From Phaeacidiphilus oryzae TH49 (GTDB taxonomy: Bacteria > Actinomycetota > Actinomycetes > Streptomycetales > Streptomycetaceae), in assembly GCF_000744815.1 (NCBI RefSeq), contig NZ_JQMQ01000005.1, forward strand, positions 4,410,055-4,474,054: 64,000 nucleotides of DNA. Direction: 5' to 3'. The notes beneath the pieces are model-generated. The model had not been told where the DNA came from. It made no database searches and saw only the letters and a program-made list of their open reading frames with translations. How positions within the stretch are numbered: position 1 is the first letter of the stretch; each line of letters opens with the position of its first letter. This document shows positions 42,929-50,575 of the stretch, one piece after another. The position numbers were made by a program, and so were the translations under genes.

Positions 42929-43903
42929 GTGACGCATGATCCCAGCCCAGAGCCGCTCGACCCGGACCTCGACCTCGATCCGGAGGCGCCGATCGGCTTC
43001 CTCGCACCCCGGCTGGTGCAGTTCGCCGCGGTCGCCCGACGCGAGCATGTGACCCGGGCCGCCGCCGACCTGGCCATGCCGCAGCCGACCCTCAGCCGGT
43101 CCATCGCCCGTCTGGAATCCGAGCTCGGCGTCGAACTGCTGGCCCGCGAGGGCCGCACGGTCCGGCTGACCCGCCTCGGCCGGGTCTTCCTGGACGCCGT
43201 CGAGCGGGCGCTCGGCCAGCTCGCCCGGGGCGCCGACGAGGTGCGCGCCGAGTCGGCGCCCGGCACCGGCCGGGTGGCCTTCGGCTTCCTCCACACGATG
43301 GGCTCGGAGACCGTCCCCGAACTGCTGCGCGGTTTCCGTGCCGCCGCGCCCGGAGTGCGCTTCCAACTCGTCCAGGACTACGCCGGGCGGATGCTGGACC
43401 GGCTGCGCTCCGGCGAGCTCGACCTGTGCCTGGTCTCCCCGCTGCCGGACCGCGAGCGGATGCCGGACCTCACCGCCCGCCACCTCGGTGTGCAGCGGCT
43501 GGACCTCTGCGTCCCGGCCGGGCACCGGCTGGCCGAGGCGGGCCGGCAGCGGGTCCGGCTGGCCGAGGTCGCCGAGGACCCCTTCATCGCCCTGGAGCCC
43601 GGCTACGGGCTGCGCAGGATCACCGACGCCCTCTGCGCGGAGGCCGGCTTCGAGCCGCGCATCGCCTTCGAGGGGGAGGAGACCGAGACCCTCCGCGGCC
43701 TGGTCGCCGCCGGTTTCGGGGTCGCCCTGCTGCCGCCGAGCGGCGCTCCGCGCGCGGGGGTGGTGGAGCTCCGGGTGACCGGCGGCAGGGCGGTCCGGGA
43801 GATCGGCCTGGCCTGGCCGGCGGGGCGCCGCCCGTCGGCGCCTGCGGCCGCGTTCCGCGACTACGTCCTCTCCCGGGCAGGCCACCTGCCCCTCCACGGC
43901 TGA
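42929..43903 (+). CDS. LysR-family transcriptional regulator
   Basis: 324 residues. A 30-residue acidic leader precedes the winged helix (FAAVARREHVTRAAADLAM, QPTLSRSIARLESELGVELL). The effector domain has GRVAFGFLHTMGSETVPELL and LRSGELDLCLVSPL. GTG 42929 is used because a GATAAT -10 box lies 7 bases upstream. It is divergent from the MFS exporter gene, which it probably controls in response to the exported compound. Confidence 0.88.
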   Translation: MTHDPSPEPLDPDLDLDPEAPIGFLAPRLVQFAAVARREHVTRAAADLAMPQPTLSRSIARLESELGVELLAREGRTVRLTRLGRVFLDAVERALGQLARGADEVRAESAPGTGRVAFGFLHTMGSETVPELLRGFRAAAPGVRFQLVQDYAGRMLDRLRSGELDLCLVSPLPDRERMPDLTARHLGVQRLDLCVPAGHRLAEAGRQRVRLAEVAEDPFIALEPGYGLRRITDALCAEAGFEPRIAFEGEETETLRGLVAAGFGVALLPPSGAPRAGVVELRVTGGRAVREIGLAWPAGRRPSAPAAAFRDYVLSRAGHLPLHG

Positions 43904-43922
43904 GCCGTGCCCCGGGAGGGAA

Positions 43923-44558
43923 CTAGGCCGACGTCGTCGGCGTCGCCGCGCTCGCCGTCCGGGGCGCGGGAGGAACCTCGGGCGCCACCGCAGGCGCCGG
44001 CACCGCGCGCGACTCGAGACGTCGCCGCACCGCCGCCCGCCCCGCCGGCACCACGGCGACATGGGCCAGCATCAGCCCCAGCACGCCCAGAATCACGTCG
44101 TCGACGTTCAGCACCTTCCCGCCGACCGCCGTCTGCACCACCTCGACCGCCGTGGCCAGCAGCAGCCCCGCCCCGCTGGTCCGCAGAAAGGAGCCGAGGG
44201 TCGAGGCGTACGGGCGCCCCCCGGCCATCGGGAGGAGGATCCCGACCGGCGCCAGCGTCAGCAGGCCGCGTGCGACCTCCTGATACCCCGCGAGGGTGCC
44301 GCCGGCCAGCTCGGCCCGGACGGTGGCGAACGGCGTGAAGTTGGCGTCGAGCATCCACTCGGTCGGAGTCGACCGCAGCACCAGCCAGAGGACCAGTGCG
44401 AGGTCCGCGGCGAGCAGCACCAGCCCGGCCACCCGGACCGGCAGATGGACGCGTGGCTCCGGGTAGGGGGACCGCTCGGTCCGCGGGCGGCGCGGGTGTC
44501 GCGCTTCCGTGTCACTGCGCCGCCCCTGCTCCGGGGGCCGGGCGCTACCGGTCCGCAC
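43923..44558 (-). CDS. VanZ-family membrane protein
   Basis: 211 residues. After a polar leader of ~40 there are about four membrane segments: VAGLVLLAADLALVLWLVL; GLLTLAPVGILLPMAGG; GAGLLLATAVEVVQTAVGG; VDDVILGVLGLMLAHVAVV. NFTPFATV and EVVQ...NVDDVILG are the VanZ family marks; the family is linked to teicoplanin resistance in enterococci but its usual role is unknown. GTG 44558 is chosen because GGAGG lies 7 bases upstream. The C-terminus is Pro/Ala-rich. It ends 19 bases from the convergent lysR stop. Confidence 0.82.
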   Translation of the reverse strand: MRTGSARPPEQGRRSDTEARHPRRPRTERSPYPEPRVHLPVRVAGLVLLAADLALVLWLVLRSTPTEWMLDANFTPFATVRAELAGGTLAGYQEVARGLLTLAPVGILLPMAGGRPYASTLGSFLRTSGAGLLLATAVEVVQTAVGGKVLNVDDVILGVLGLMLAHVAVVPAGRAAVRRRLESRAVPAPAVAPEVPPAPRTASAATPTTSA

Positions 44559-44587
44559 GCCGGCGCCTCCTTGTCGCACGCCGGGAA

Positions 44588-44606
44588 GGACGCGAGGGAC
44601 GCGTCC
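44588..44606 (-). terminator. Hairpin after the afsQ1-afsQ2-lipoprotein operon
   Basis: GGACGCG-AGGGA-CGCGTCC, a perfect 7-base stem with a 5-base loop, 15 bases after the lipoprotein stop. Confidence 0.5.
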
Positions 44607-44621
44607 GCCGGTTCCGGGAGT

Positions 44622-45128
44622 TCACCGACCGCTCGTCTGAAGGCAGGACGGGGTCGCGGAAGGAGGCTCGGTCGGCAGCGGCGAGGCCGAGGCGCTCGGC
44701 GGCGGGGACGGCTCGGCGGTCGGCGGCTCCGTCGTCATCGGGCTCGGCGTGCCGGCCGCCACACCGTGCGCGACCTGCGCCGCCGCGGCCGCCGACCGCG
44801 CACCGGAGGCCGCCGCCGAGGCGGCCGACGCCGCCGCGGAAGCCGACAGCCACCGCGCGTCGGAGTCCGCACCCGCGTCCGCGTCCGAACCGGAACCCGA
44901 TCCGGAGGCCTGCGGAGCGGCCGCACCCGACGAGGCCGGCTCGCTCAGCTGCGAGGCGGCCGCCCCGGTCGGCGGGCACGCCGTGCGCAGCGCCGGCTCC
45001 CCGGCGTACACCGGCGCGGGCGTCGGCTGGATCCCGCACCCGGCCAGCCCCGCGAGGGCCCCCGCGGCCAGCAGTGCACCGCAGACCCGCCCGCGGACGG
45101 ACCGCCCCGGCCGTCGACGTCGCCTCAT
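44622..45128 (-). CDS. Lipoprotein of the afsQ operon
   Basis: 168 residues. The basic N-terminus MRRRRRPGRSVRGR leads to a signal peptide with lipobox LAGC (ALAGLAGCGIQPTPAPVY). The exported part holds one further Cys pair region (RTACPPTGAA) and is otherwise Ser/Ala/Asp/Glu/Pro low complexity, ending PSCLQTSGR. Its ATG overlaps the afsQ2 stop by 4 bases, so it is co-translated with the sensor kinase. In S. coelicolor a lipoprotein also follows afsQ2. It could be an accessory signal-sensing partner; function is not established. The same frame is open far upstream, but only in antisense of the kinase reading. Confidence 0.75.
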   Translation of the reverse strand: MRRRRRPGRSVRGRVCGALLAAGALAGLAGCGIQPTPAPVYAGEPALRTACPPTGAAASQLSEPASSGAAAPQASGSGSGSDADAGADSDARWLSASAAASAASAAASGARSAAAAAQVAHGVAAGTPSPMTTEPPTAEPSPPPSASASPLPTEPPSATPSCLQTSGR

Positions 45129-46705
45129 GACCGACCGCCTCCGCCACCCGTGTCGCCGGCGCCGCCGACGCCGTCCTCGCCCTCGTCGGTCTCCTCCGGC
45201 CGCGGCGCCAGCGGCATCCGCAGCGTGAAGACGGCCCCGGCCTCGGCCCCGGGCGCGTTCCGCGCCTCCAGGCCGCCGCCGTGGATCCGGGCGTTCTCCA
45301 TGGCGATGGAGAGGCCGAGCCCGCTGCCCTCGGAACGCCGACGGGAGGCGTCCGCCTTGTAGAAGCGGTCGAAGACATGCGGCAGGACGTCCTCCGGAAT
45401 GCCCGGCCCGGAGTCCGCCACCTCCACCACCAGCGTCCGCTCCTCGCGCGGCAGCCGGTCCCCGCCGTCCCCGGCGCTCGGCTCGGTCCACACCCGCACC
45501 CGCACCGGCGAGCCGCCGTGCTTCAGCGCGTTGCCGATCAGGTTGGCCAGGATGACGTCCACCCGCCGGGGGTCCACCCGGGCGACGATCCCGCGCGGGG
45601 CGTCCACCTCGACCGCGTCCACCCAGGCCCGGGTGTCGATGCAGGCGATGATCAGGTCGGCGACGTCCACGTCGTCCGCGACCAGCCGGGCCGTGCCGGC
45701 GTCGAAGCGGGTCACCTCCATGAGGTTCTCCACCAGGTCGGAGAGTCGCCGGGTCTCGTTGACCACCAGCCGCACGGCCGGTTCGATCATCGGGTCGAGG
45801 GCGTCCGCCTCGTCCTCCAGGATGTCGGTCACCGCGGTCATCGCGGTCAGCGGGGTCCGCAGTTCGTGCGACATGTCGGCGACGAACCGGCGGGAGGACT
45901 GCTCGCGGGCGCTCAGCTCCTCCACCCGCTGCTGGAGGGCGGCCGCCGCGTCGTTGAAGGTCTCGGTGAGCTCGGCGAGCTCGTCCGCGCCGCTGACCTG
46001 GAGTCGGGTCTCCAGATGGCCCTGACCCAGCTGCTGCGCGGCCCGGCTGAGCCGCTGCACCGGGCGGAGGACGGTCGCCGACGCGGCCTGGGCGAGCAGC
46101 GCCGCCGCGATCAGCGCCAGCAGCGTGGCCGTGCCCAGCGACCAGGCCAGCGAGTCCAGGTCCTTGCGCTCGTCGTCCAGCGACTTGAGCATGTAGCCGG
46201 TCGGCCCGGTGCCGGCGGGCACCACCGCCGTCCCGCTCACCAGGTACGGATGGCCGCTGAGCGTGATCCGCTGCCAGAAGAGGTGGTACTGCCAGTGGTC
46301 CGGGCGGGTCGGCGCCTCGCTGGGCTGCTCGACCTTCTCCCGCAGCCGGGCCGGGATCACGGCGGTGGTGAAGTCCGGGGCGCTGCTCACCGTGCAGGAC
46401 CCGTCCTTCAGCAGCACCGCGTACTGCAGCCCGCTGTTCGCCATCGAGTCGGCCGCGGACTGCAGCTGCGCGCAACTCGGCTTCAGCGGAAGGGCGTTGG
46501 CGTCGCGCGAGAGCGAGGCCCGGAAGTCGGTGAGGGCCGCGTCCTGGGTGCGCTTGAGCACCGCGTCCCGGTTCAGCCAGTACGCGATGCCGGAGGCGGA
46601 GACCGCGGCGACCAGGGCGACCAGCACGAAGACGGCGATCAGGCGGATCCGCAGCGAGCTCAGCCGAAGCCTGCGCACCGCTCCCGCCGCCCCTGACCGC
46701 ACCAC
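45125..46705 (-). CDS. afsQ2: AfsQ2 sensor histidine kinase
   Basis: 526 residues. Two membrane segments (IRLIAVFVLVALVAAVSASG, ~19-40; LGTATLLALIAAALLAQAAS, ~190-210) bound an extracytoplasmic sensor domain of ~145 residues with two Cys. HAMP linker, then the H box FVADMSHELRTPL, N box NLIGNALKHGG, G1 ADSGPGIPED, F box FDRFYKAD and G2 GSGLGLSI. The C-terminus is Asp/Glu/Gly-rich. It phosphorylates AfsQ1 under nitrogen-related stress in Streptomyces (known of the family). Start GTG 46705 or the adjacent GTG 46702. Confidence 0.92.
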   Translation of the reverse strand: MVRSGAAGAVRRLRLSSLRIRLIAVFVLVALVAAVSASGIAYWLNRDAVLKRTQDAALTDFRASLSRDANALPLKPSCAQLQSAADSMANSGLQYAVLLKDGSCTVSSAPDFTTAVIPARLREKVEQPSEAPTRPDHWQYHLFWQRITLSGHPYLVSGTAVVPAGTGPTGYMLKSLDDERKDLDSLAWSLGTATLLALIAAALLAQAASATVLRPVQRLSRAAQQLGQGHLETRLQVSGADELAELTETFNDAAAALQQRVEELSAREQSSRRFVADMSHELRTPLTAMTAVTDILEDEADALDPMIEPAVRLVVNETRRLSDLVENLMEVTRFDAGTARLVADDVDVADLIIACIDTRAWVDAVEVDAPRGIVARVDPRRVDVILANLIGNALKHGGSPVRVRVWTEPSAGDGGDRLPREERTLVVEVADSGPGIPEDVLPHVFDRFYKADASRRRSEGSGLGLSIAMENARIHGGGLEARNAPGAEAGAVFTLRMPLAPRPEETDEGEDGVGGAGDTGGGGGRS

Positions 46706-46744
46706 CGACCGCCCGCCCTCGCTTCGCTCGTACCGCCGTACCGA

Positions 46745-47431
46745 CTACTGCGGCGGATCGAGACGGTACCCCACTCCGCGCACCGTGCGGATCAGCGTCG
46801 GCGACGACGGCACGTCCTCCACCTTGGCGCGCAGCCGCTGCACACAGGCGTCGACCAGCCGCGAGTCGCCCAGGTAGTCGTGCTCCCAGACCAGCCGCAG
46901 CAGCTGCTGGCGGGAGAGCGCCTGGCCCGGGCGGCGGCTCAGTTCGAGCAGCAGCCGCAGCTCGGTGGGGGTGAGCTGGAGGTCCTCGCCGTTCTTGGTG
47001 ACGGTCATCGCGCTGCGGTCGATGACCACGCCGCCGTAGACCGCGGAGTCGGTGCTCTCCCGCTCGCCGCGGCGGAGCACCGCGCGGATCCGGGCGTCCA
47101 GCACCCGCGGCTGGACGGGCTTGACGACGTAGTCGTCCGCCCCCGACTCCAGACCGACCACCACGTCGATGTCGTCCGAGCGGGCGGTGAGGAGGATGAT
47201 CGGCAGCTGGTCGGTACGACGGATCCGCCGGCAGACCTCGAAGCCGTCGATCCCGGGCAGCATCACGTCCAGCACGATCAGGTCGGGACGCTGCTCCTTC
47301 CACAGCTTCAGGCCGTCCTCGCCCGTGGCAGCGGCCACCACGCGGTGGCCCTGCCGGGACAGGGCGAGTTCGAGGCCGGTTCGGATGGCGTCGTCGTCCT
47401 CGATGAGCAGTAGGAACGGCACGCCGGTCAT
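46745..47431 (-). CDS. afsQ1: AfsQ1 response regulator (OmpR family)
   Basis: 228 residues. Receiver domain: LLLIEDDDAIRTGLELAL, phospho-acceptor Asp in LIVLDVMLPGIDGFEVCRR, LLTARSDD and DYVVKPVQPR. OmpR-type winged helix: LTPTELRLLLELSRRPGQAL, WEHDYLGDSRLVDACVQRLR and IRTVRGVGYRLD. The sequence is nearly identical to S. coelicolor AfsQ1 as remembered (225 residues), which corresponds to GTG 47422; ATG 47431 is preferred here because AGGG lies 5 bases upstream. Divergent from sigQ; an AfsQ1-type box lies between them. Confidence 0.93.
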   Translation of the reverse strand: MTGVPFLLLIEDDDAIRTGLELALSRQGHRVVAAATGEDGLKLWKEQRPDLIVLDVMLPGIDGFEVCRRIRRTDQLPIILLTARSDDIDVVVGLESGADDYVVKPVQPRVLDARIRAVLRRGERESTDSAVYGGVVIDRSAMTVTKNGEDLQLTPTELRLLLELSRRPGQALSRQQLLRLVWEHDYLGDSRLVDACVQRLRAKVEDVPSSPTLIRTVRGVGYRLDPPQ

Positions 47432-47537
47432 TCTGCCCTGCCACCCCCCGTGAGTTCGAGTGCCCCCCGCGATCTCCGTCCGGTACGCGGTTCCCCCGCG
47501 GCCGGATCCGGTGACCGAACCGCCGGACCGATCCCTT

Positions 47538-47553
47538 GTGACACGCCTGTGAC
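47538..47553. promoter_or_regulatory. AfsQ1 binding site between afsQ1 and sigQ
   Basis: GTGAC-ACGCCT-GTGAC is an exact match to the GTnAC-n6-GTnAC direct-repeat consensus reported for AfsQ1 in S. coelicolor. It is 107 bases from afsQ1 and 101 from sigQ, in the shared divergent region. Confidence 0.75.
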
Positions 47554-47653
47554 AATCGACGGACAGCGCCATGACGCCGGCCGGGCAAGCTCTTCACCAA
47601 GCAGCCGGAGCTGCTTGAGCGACCACCCGGTTCGACCTTCGTGGGGGGCAACA

Positions 47654-48466
47654 ATGAACGCAGCCGTCGAGGTTAGGGACGCGCGAACACTGCACACGGT
47701 TCGCCGGCCGGCCGCGCGTTCTTGCCGCAACGTCGACTCCGGGCAGTCCGGCAACACCACGACCCTTTCGCTGCGGGCGCTCCACCTGCCGGCGCGGGAG
47801 GTCGGGGGACGCGCCACCGAGATCCCGGGGGGTGCCGGGGAGGGCAGGCGCGGAGGCCGTCCGGGGGACGCAGCGGCCACCGCGACCAGGCCCGAGGTCG
47901 GAGTACAGGGAGGCGCGCCGGGGGAGCCCGTGCCGGGCGCGGAGGACGACTTCACCGCGTATGTGCGCGAGCGGCGCGCCTCCCTGTACGCCACCGCCTA
48001 CCACCTGACCGGCGACCGCTACGAGGCCGAGGACCTGCTGCAGAGCGCGCTGTTCTCCACCTACCGGGCGTGGGGCCGGATCACCGACAAGGCCGCGGTC
48101 GGCGGTTACATGCGGCGGACCATGACCAACCTCCACATCTCGGCCTGGCGCCGGCGCAAGGTCAACGAGTACCCCACCGAGGAGATGCCGGAGTCGCCGA
48201 GCTCCGCCGACGCCGACGCCATGGGCGGCACCGAGCTGCGCGCGGTGCTGTGGCAGGCGCTGGCGAAGCTGCCGGAGAACCAGCGCACGATGCTGGTGCT
48301 CCGCTACTACGAGGGCCGGACCGACCCGGAGATCGCGGAGATCCTGGACATCAGCGTCGGCACGGTCAAGAGCTCCATCTGGCGCGCGCTGCGCCGGCTG
48401 CGCGAGGACGAGAGCCTCTCCCAGGGCGGCGACCTGGGCGCGGCCTTCGGTGAACTGGTCGCCTGA
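47654..48466 (+). CDS. sigQ: SigQ, ECF-type RNA polymerase sigma factor
   Basis: 270 residues. A non-conserved N-terminal extension of ~95 residues precedes sigma region 2 (FTAYVRERRASLYATAYHLT, YEAEDLLQSALFSTYRAW) and region 4 (LPENQRTMLVLRYYEGRTDP, EIAEILDISVGTVKSSIWRA). It belongs to the SigE-like (ECF41/SACE-type) group common in streptomycetes. ATG 47654 has a G-rich ribosome site 4-9 bases upstream. It is divergent from afsQ1, the known S. coelicolor arrangement in which AfsQ1 activates sigQ and SigQ antagonises the AfsQ response. Confidence 0.9.
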   Translation: MNAAVEVRDARTLHTVRRPAARSCRNVDSGQSGNTTTLSLRALHLPAREVGGRATEIPGGAGEGRRGGRPGDAAATATRPEVGVQGGAPGEPVPGAEDDFTAYVRERRASLYATAYHLTGDRYEAEDLLQSALFSTYRAWGRITDKAAVGGYMRRTMTNLHISAWRRRKVNEYPTEEMPESPSSADADAMGGTELRAVLWQALAKLPENQRTMLVLRYYEGRTDPEIAEILDISVGTVKSSIWRALRRLREDESLSQGGDLGAAFGELVA

Positions 48467-48561
48467 CGACGGCGTGACAGCCGCCGGGGGGCGGCAGGCG
48501 ACGGCGGGGGGACACGGGGGAACGGGGAAGCAGGGGGAACGGGGAAACCCGGGGGAGCGAA

Positions 48562-48594
48562 GGGCCCGGTGCCGCGGGGGGTGGCACCGGGCCC
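48562..48594. terminator. Bidirectional hairpin terminator between sigQ and the reductase gene
   Basis: Perfect 12-base arms GGGCCCGGTGCC (48562-48573) and GGCACCGGGCCC (48583-48594), with a 9-base G-rich loop, between two convergent stops. Confidence 0.82.
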
Positions 48595-48604
48595 TCGCGC
48601 GCGG

Positions 48605-49645
48605 TCACCGCCGGCGCAGCGCCTCCGCCTGCGCGGCGACCGCCTCCGGATCCAGGCTCTCGGCCGAACCGCCCTCCCGGGCAAGGGCGTTGGCGGCCTG
48701 CCGAAGGGCCTCGTTCACCGGCGTCGGCACCCCGTGGAGCCGGCCGAGGAGGACGATCTCACCGTTCAGGTAGTCCGCCTCGATCGACCCGGTCCCCCGG
48801 GCGAGGCTCTGCCAGGACGAGCCACCGCCCCGCACCGGGCCCTCCACCTTGCCGAAGTTCACCCGCTCGCCGCGGACCTCCCGTTCCTCCTCGGAGGACG
48901 CGTAGTCGATCCCGGCCGCGGCCAGTACCGCCTTGGCCTCGGCGCGCGCCTCCTCGACCAGCCGGCGGGCGGTGCCCTCCTCGTTCAGCCGCTTGGGGCC
49001 GAAGGCGGCCTCCGCCGCATTGGCCAGATTGCTCAGCAGCTTGGCGTACTTCCAGCGCATCGGCGTGGCGCTGACCGGGGCCAGGAAGTGCGCCGACTCC
49101 AGGTCGGCGGAGATCGCCTTGGCCGTGGCGTCGGCGGCGTCCCCGCCGTCCCCGCCGTCCGCCCCGCCGTAGCGGCCCAGATGGAGGATGCCGGTCAGCG
49201 GGGTCCCCTCGGCGGCGACGAAGCCCGGCTCCAGGAAGGTCGCCGGCAGCCAGACGCACATCGCGTACACCCGGGCGAAGCGGCGCAGCGCCAGCCGCTC
49301 GGCGGCCACCCCGTTCTGCGCGCAGACCAGCGGCAGCGTGTCGGCGGCGATGCCCCCGCCCTCCACCGGGCGGGGCGCCCAGGCGTCCAGCGCGGCCACC
49401 GCGTCCTGCGTCTTGACCGCCAGCACCAGTACGTCGTCCGCGCGGAGCGAGACCTCCTCCGGGCCGGCGGCCACCGGCAGCCGGTGGGTCCGGGTCCCGT
49501 CCGGCGTACTCAACCTCAGTCCCCGCGCGCGCAGCGCCTCGGCGTGGGCGCCGCGCGCGACGAGGACGACCTCCCGCGAGCTCTGCGCCAGCCGCCCGCC
49601 TATGGACCCGCCCACGGCACCGGCCCCAACAATGATGTATCGCAT
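48605..49645 (-). CDS. Ketopantoate reductase-like (PanE/ApbA) oxidoreductase
   Basis: 346 residues. MRYIIVGAGAVGGSIGGRLA is the NADP-binding loop. LVLAVKTQDAVAAL and LVCAQNGVAAE follow the PanE pattern, with the catalytic Lys expected in MRWKYAKLLSNLANA. The C-terminal helical domain has FGKVEGPVRGGGSSWQSLARGTGSIEAD-like residues where substrate binds. True 2-dehydropantoate reductase activity is possible, but many actinobacterial homologues have other substrates. ATG 49645 is used, with no ribosome site; a frame to 49669 is open. Convergent with sigQ. Confidence 0.8.
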   Translation of the reverse strand: MRYIIVGAGAVGGSIGGRLAQSSREVVLVARGAHAEALRARGLRLSTPDGTRTHRLPVAAGPEEVSLRADDVLVLAVKTQDAVAALDAWAPRPVEGGGIAADTLPLVCAQNGVAAERLALRRFARVYAMCVWLPATFLEPGFVAAEGTPLTGILHLGRYGGADGGDGGDAADATAKAISADLESAHFLAPVSATPMRWKYAKLLSNLANAAEAAFGPKRLNEEGTARRLVEEARAEAKAVLAAAGIDYASSEEEREVRGERVNFGKVEGPVRGGGSSWQSLARGTGSIEADYLNGEIVLLGRLHGVPTPVNEALRQAANALAREGGSAESLDPEAVAAQAEALRRR

Positions 49646-49684
49646 AGGGAGCAGCTTGCTACAGCCCACGCCCCCGGCGCTGCC

Positions 49685-50575
49685 CTAGCTGCCGACCGGG
49701 TGCCACACCGTCTTGGTCTCGCAGAAGGCGAGGAGGCGGCGGGTGCCGTTCGGCGTCGCCGACCAGTCCTCCGAGCCGGCGAAGACCCGCTTCAGCGTCT
49801 CCGCCGCGGCCGCCTCCAGCTCCGCGTCCCGCCCGGGCAGCGCCAGCGCGTTCACGTCCGCATGCGAGGCCAGCGTCGGCGCCACGTCCGCCACCCGCTC
49901 CGCCGACAGGAGATTCACCACGCCCGCGGGCACATCCGAGGTGGCCAGCACCTCCCCGAGGCTCAGCCCCGGCAGCGGCGCCGCCGAACTCAGCAGCACC
50001 ACGGCCGTGTTGCCGGCCGCCAGCACCGGCGCCAGCACGGACACCAGCCCCAGCAGCGCGTGCCCGCTCCCGCCGTCCGCCTGCGGGGCGACCACCCCCA
50101 CCACGCCCACCGGCTCCGGAGCCGAGAGGTTGAAGTACGGCCCGGCGACCGGATTCGCCGACCCCGCGACCTGCGCGATCTTGTCGGTCCACCCCGCGTA
50201 CCAGACCCACCGGTCGATCGCCGCATCCACCTGCTGGGCCGCCCGGCGCGCGGTCAGCCCCTCGGCCGCGGCCACCTCGTCGGCGAACTGCTCCCGCCGC
50301 CCCTGGAGCAACTCGGCCACCCGGTACAGCACTTGGCCCCGATTGTAGGCCGTCGCCGCGGACCAGCCCGGGAACGCCCCGCGCGCCGCGGCCACCGCGT
50401 CCCGGGCGTCCTTCCTGGTCCCGCGGGGCGCGTTCGCCAGCCAGGAGCCCGTCTTCGCCTCCGCCACCTCGTACACCCGCCCGCTCTCCGACCGGGGGAA
50501 CCGCCCGCCGACGAAGAGCTTGTAGGTCTTCGGCACGCCGAGCCGCGCCTGCTGCGCCTGCTGCTGATCAGACAT
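49685..50575 (-). CDS. Short aldehyde dehydrogenase-like protein lacking the catalytic half
   Basis: 296 residues, about 60% of a normal aldehyde dehydrogenase. The N-terminal coenzyme domain is recognisable (YKLFVGGRFPRSESGRVYEV, VYAGWTDKI, PVGVVGVVAPQADGG, PVLAAGNTAVVL). There is no GQxC nucleophile and no ELGGK Glu; the only Cys lies near the C-terminus (LLAFCETK). The reading frame ends at a normal stop with no sign of a broken remainder downstream. It overlaps the full-length aldehyde dehydrogenase start-to-stop by 8 bases, so the pair is co-translated and may form a hetero-oligomer in which this member is inactive. From memory, the same arrangement exists in S. coelicolor. Confidence 0.8.
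   Translation of the reverse strand: MSDQQQAQQARLGVPKTYKLFVGGRFPRSESGRVYEVAEAKTGSWLANAPRGTRKDARDAVAAARGAFPGWSAATAYNRGQVLYRVAELLQGRREQFADEVAAAEGLTARRAAQQVDAAIDRWVWYAGWTDKIAQVAGSANPVAGPYFNLSAPEPVGVVGVVAPQADGGSGHALLGLVSVLAPVLAAGNTAVVLLSSAAPLPGLSLGEVLATSDVPAGVVNLLSAERVADVAPTLASHADVNALALPGRDAELEAAAAETLKRVFAGSEDWSATPNGTRRLLAFCETKTVWHPVGS

Noticed and set aside
45129-47654. Long extension upstream of the afsQ lipoprotein in the same frame
   Set aside because: It runs through afsQ2 and afsQ1 in the wrong frame; the lipoprotein has its own ATG and signal peptide.
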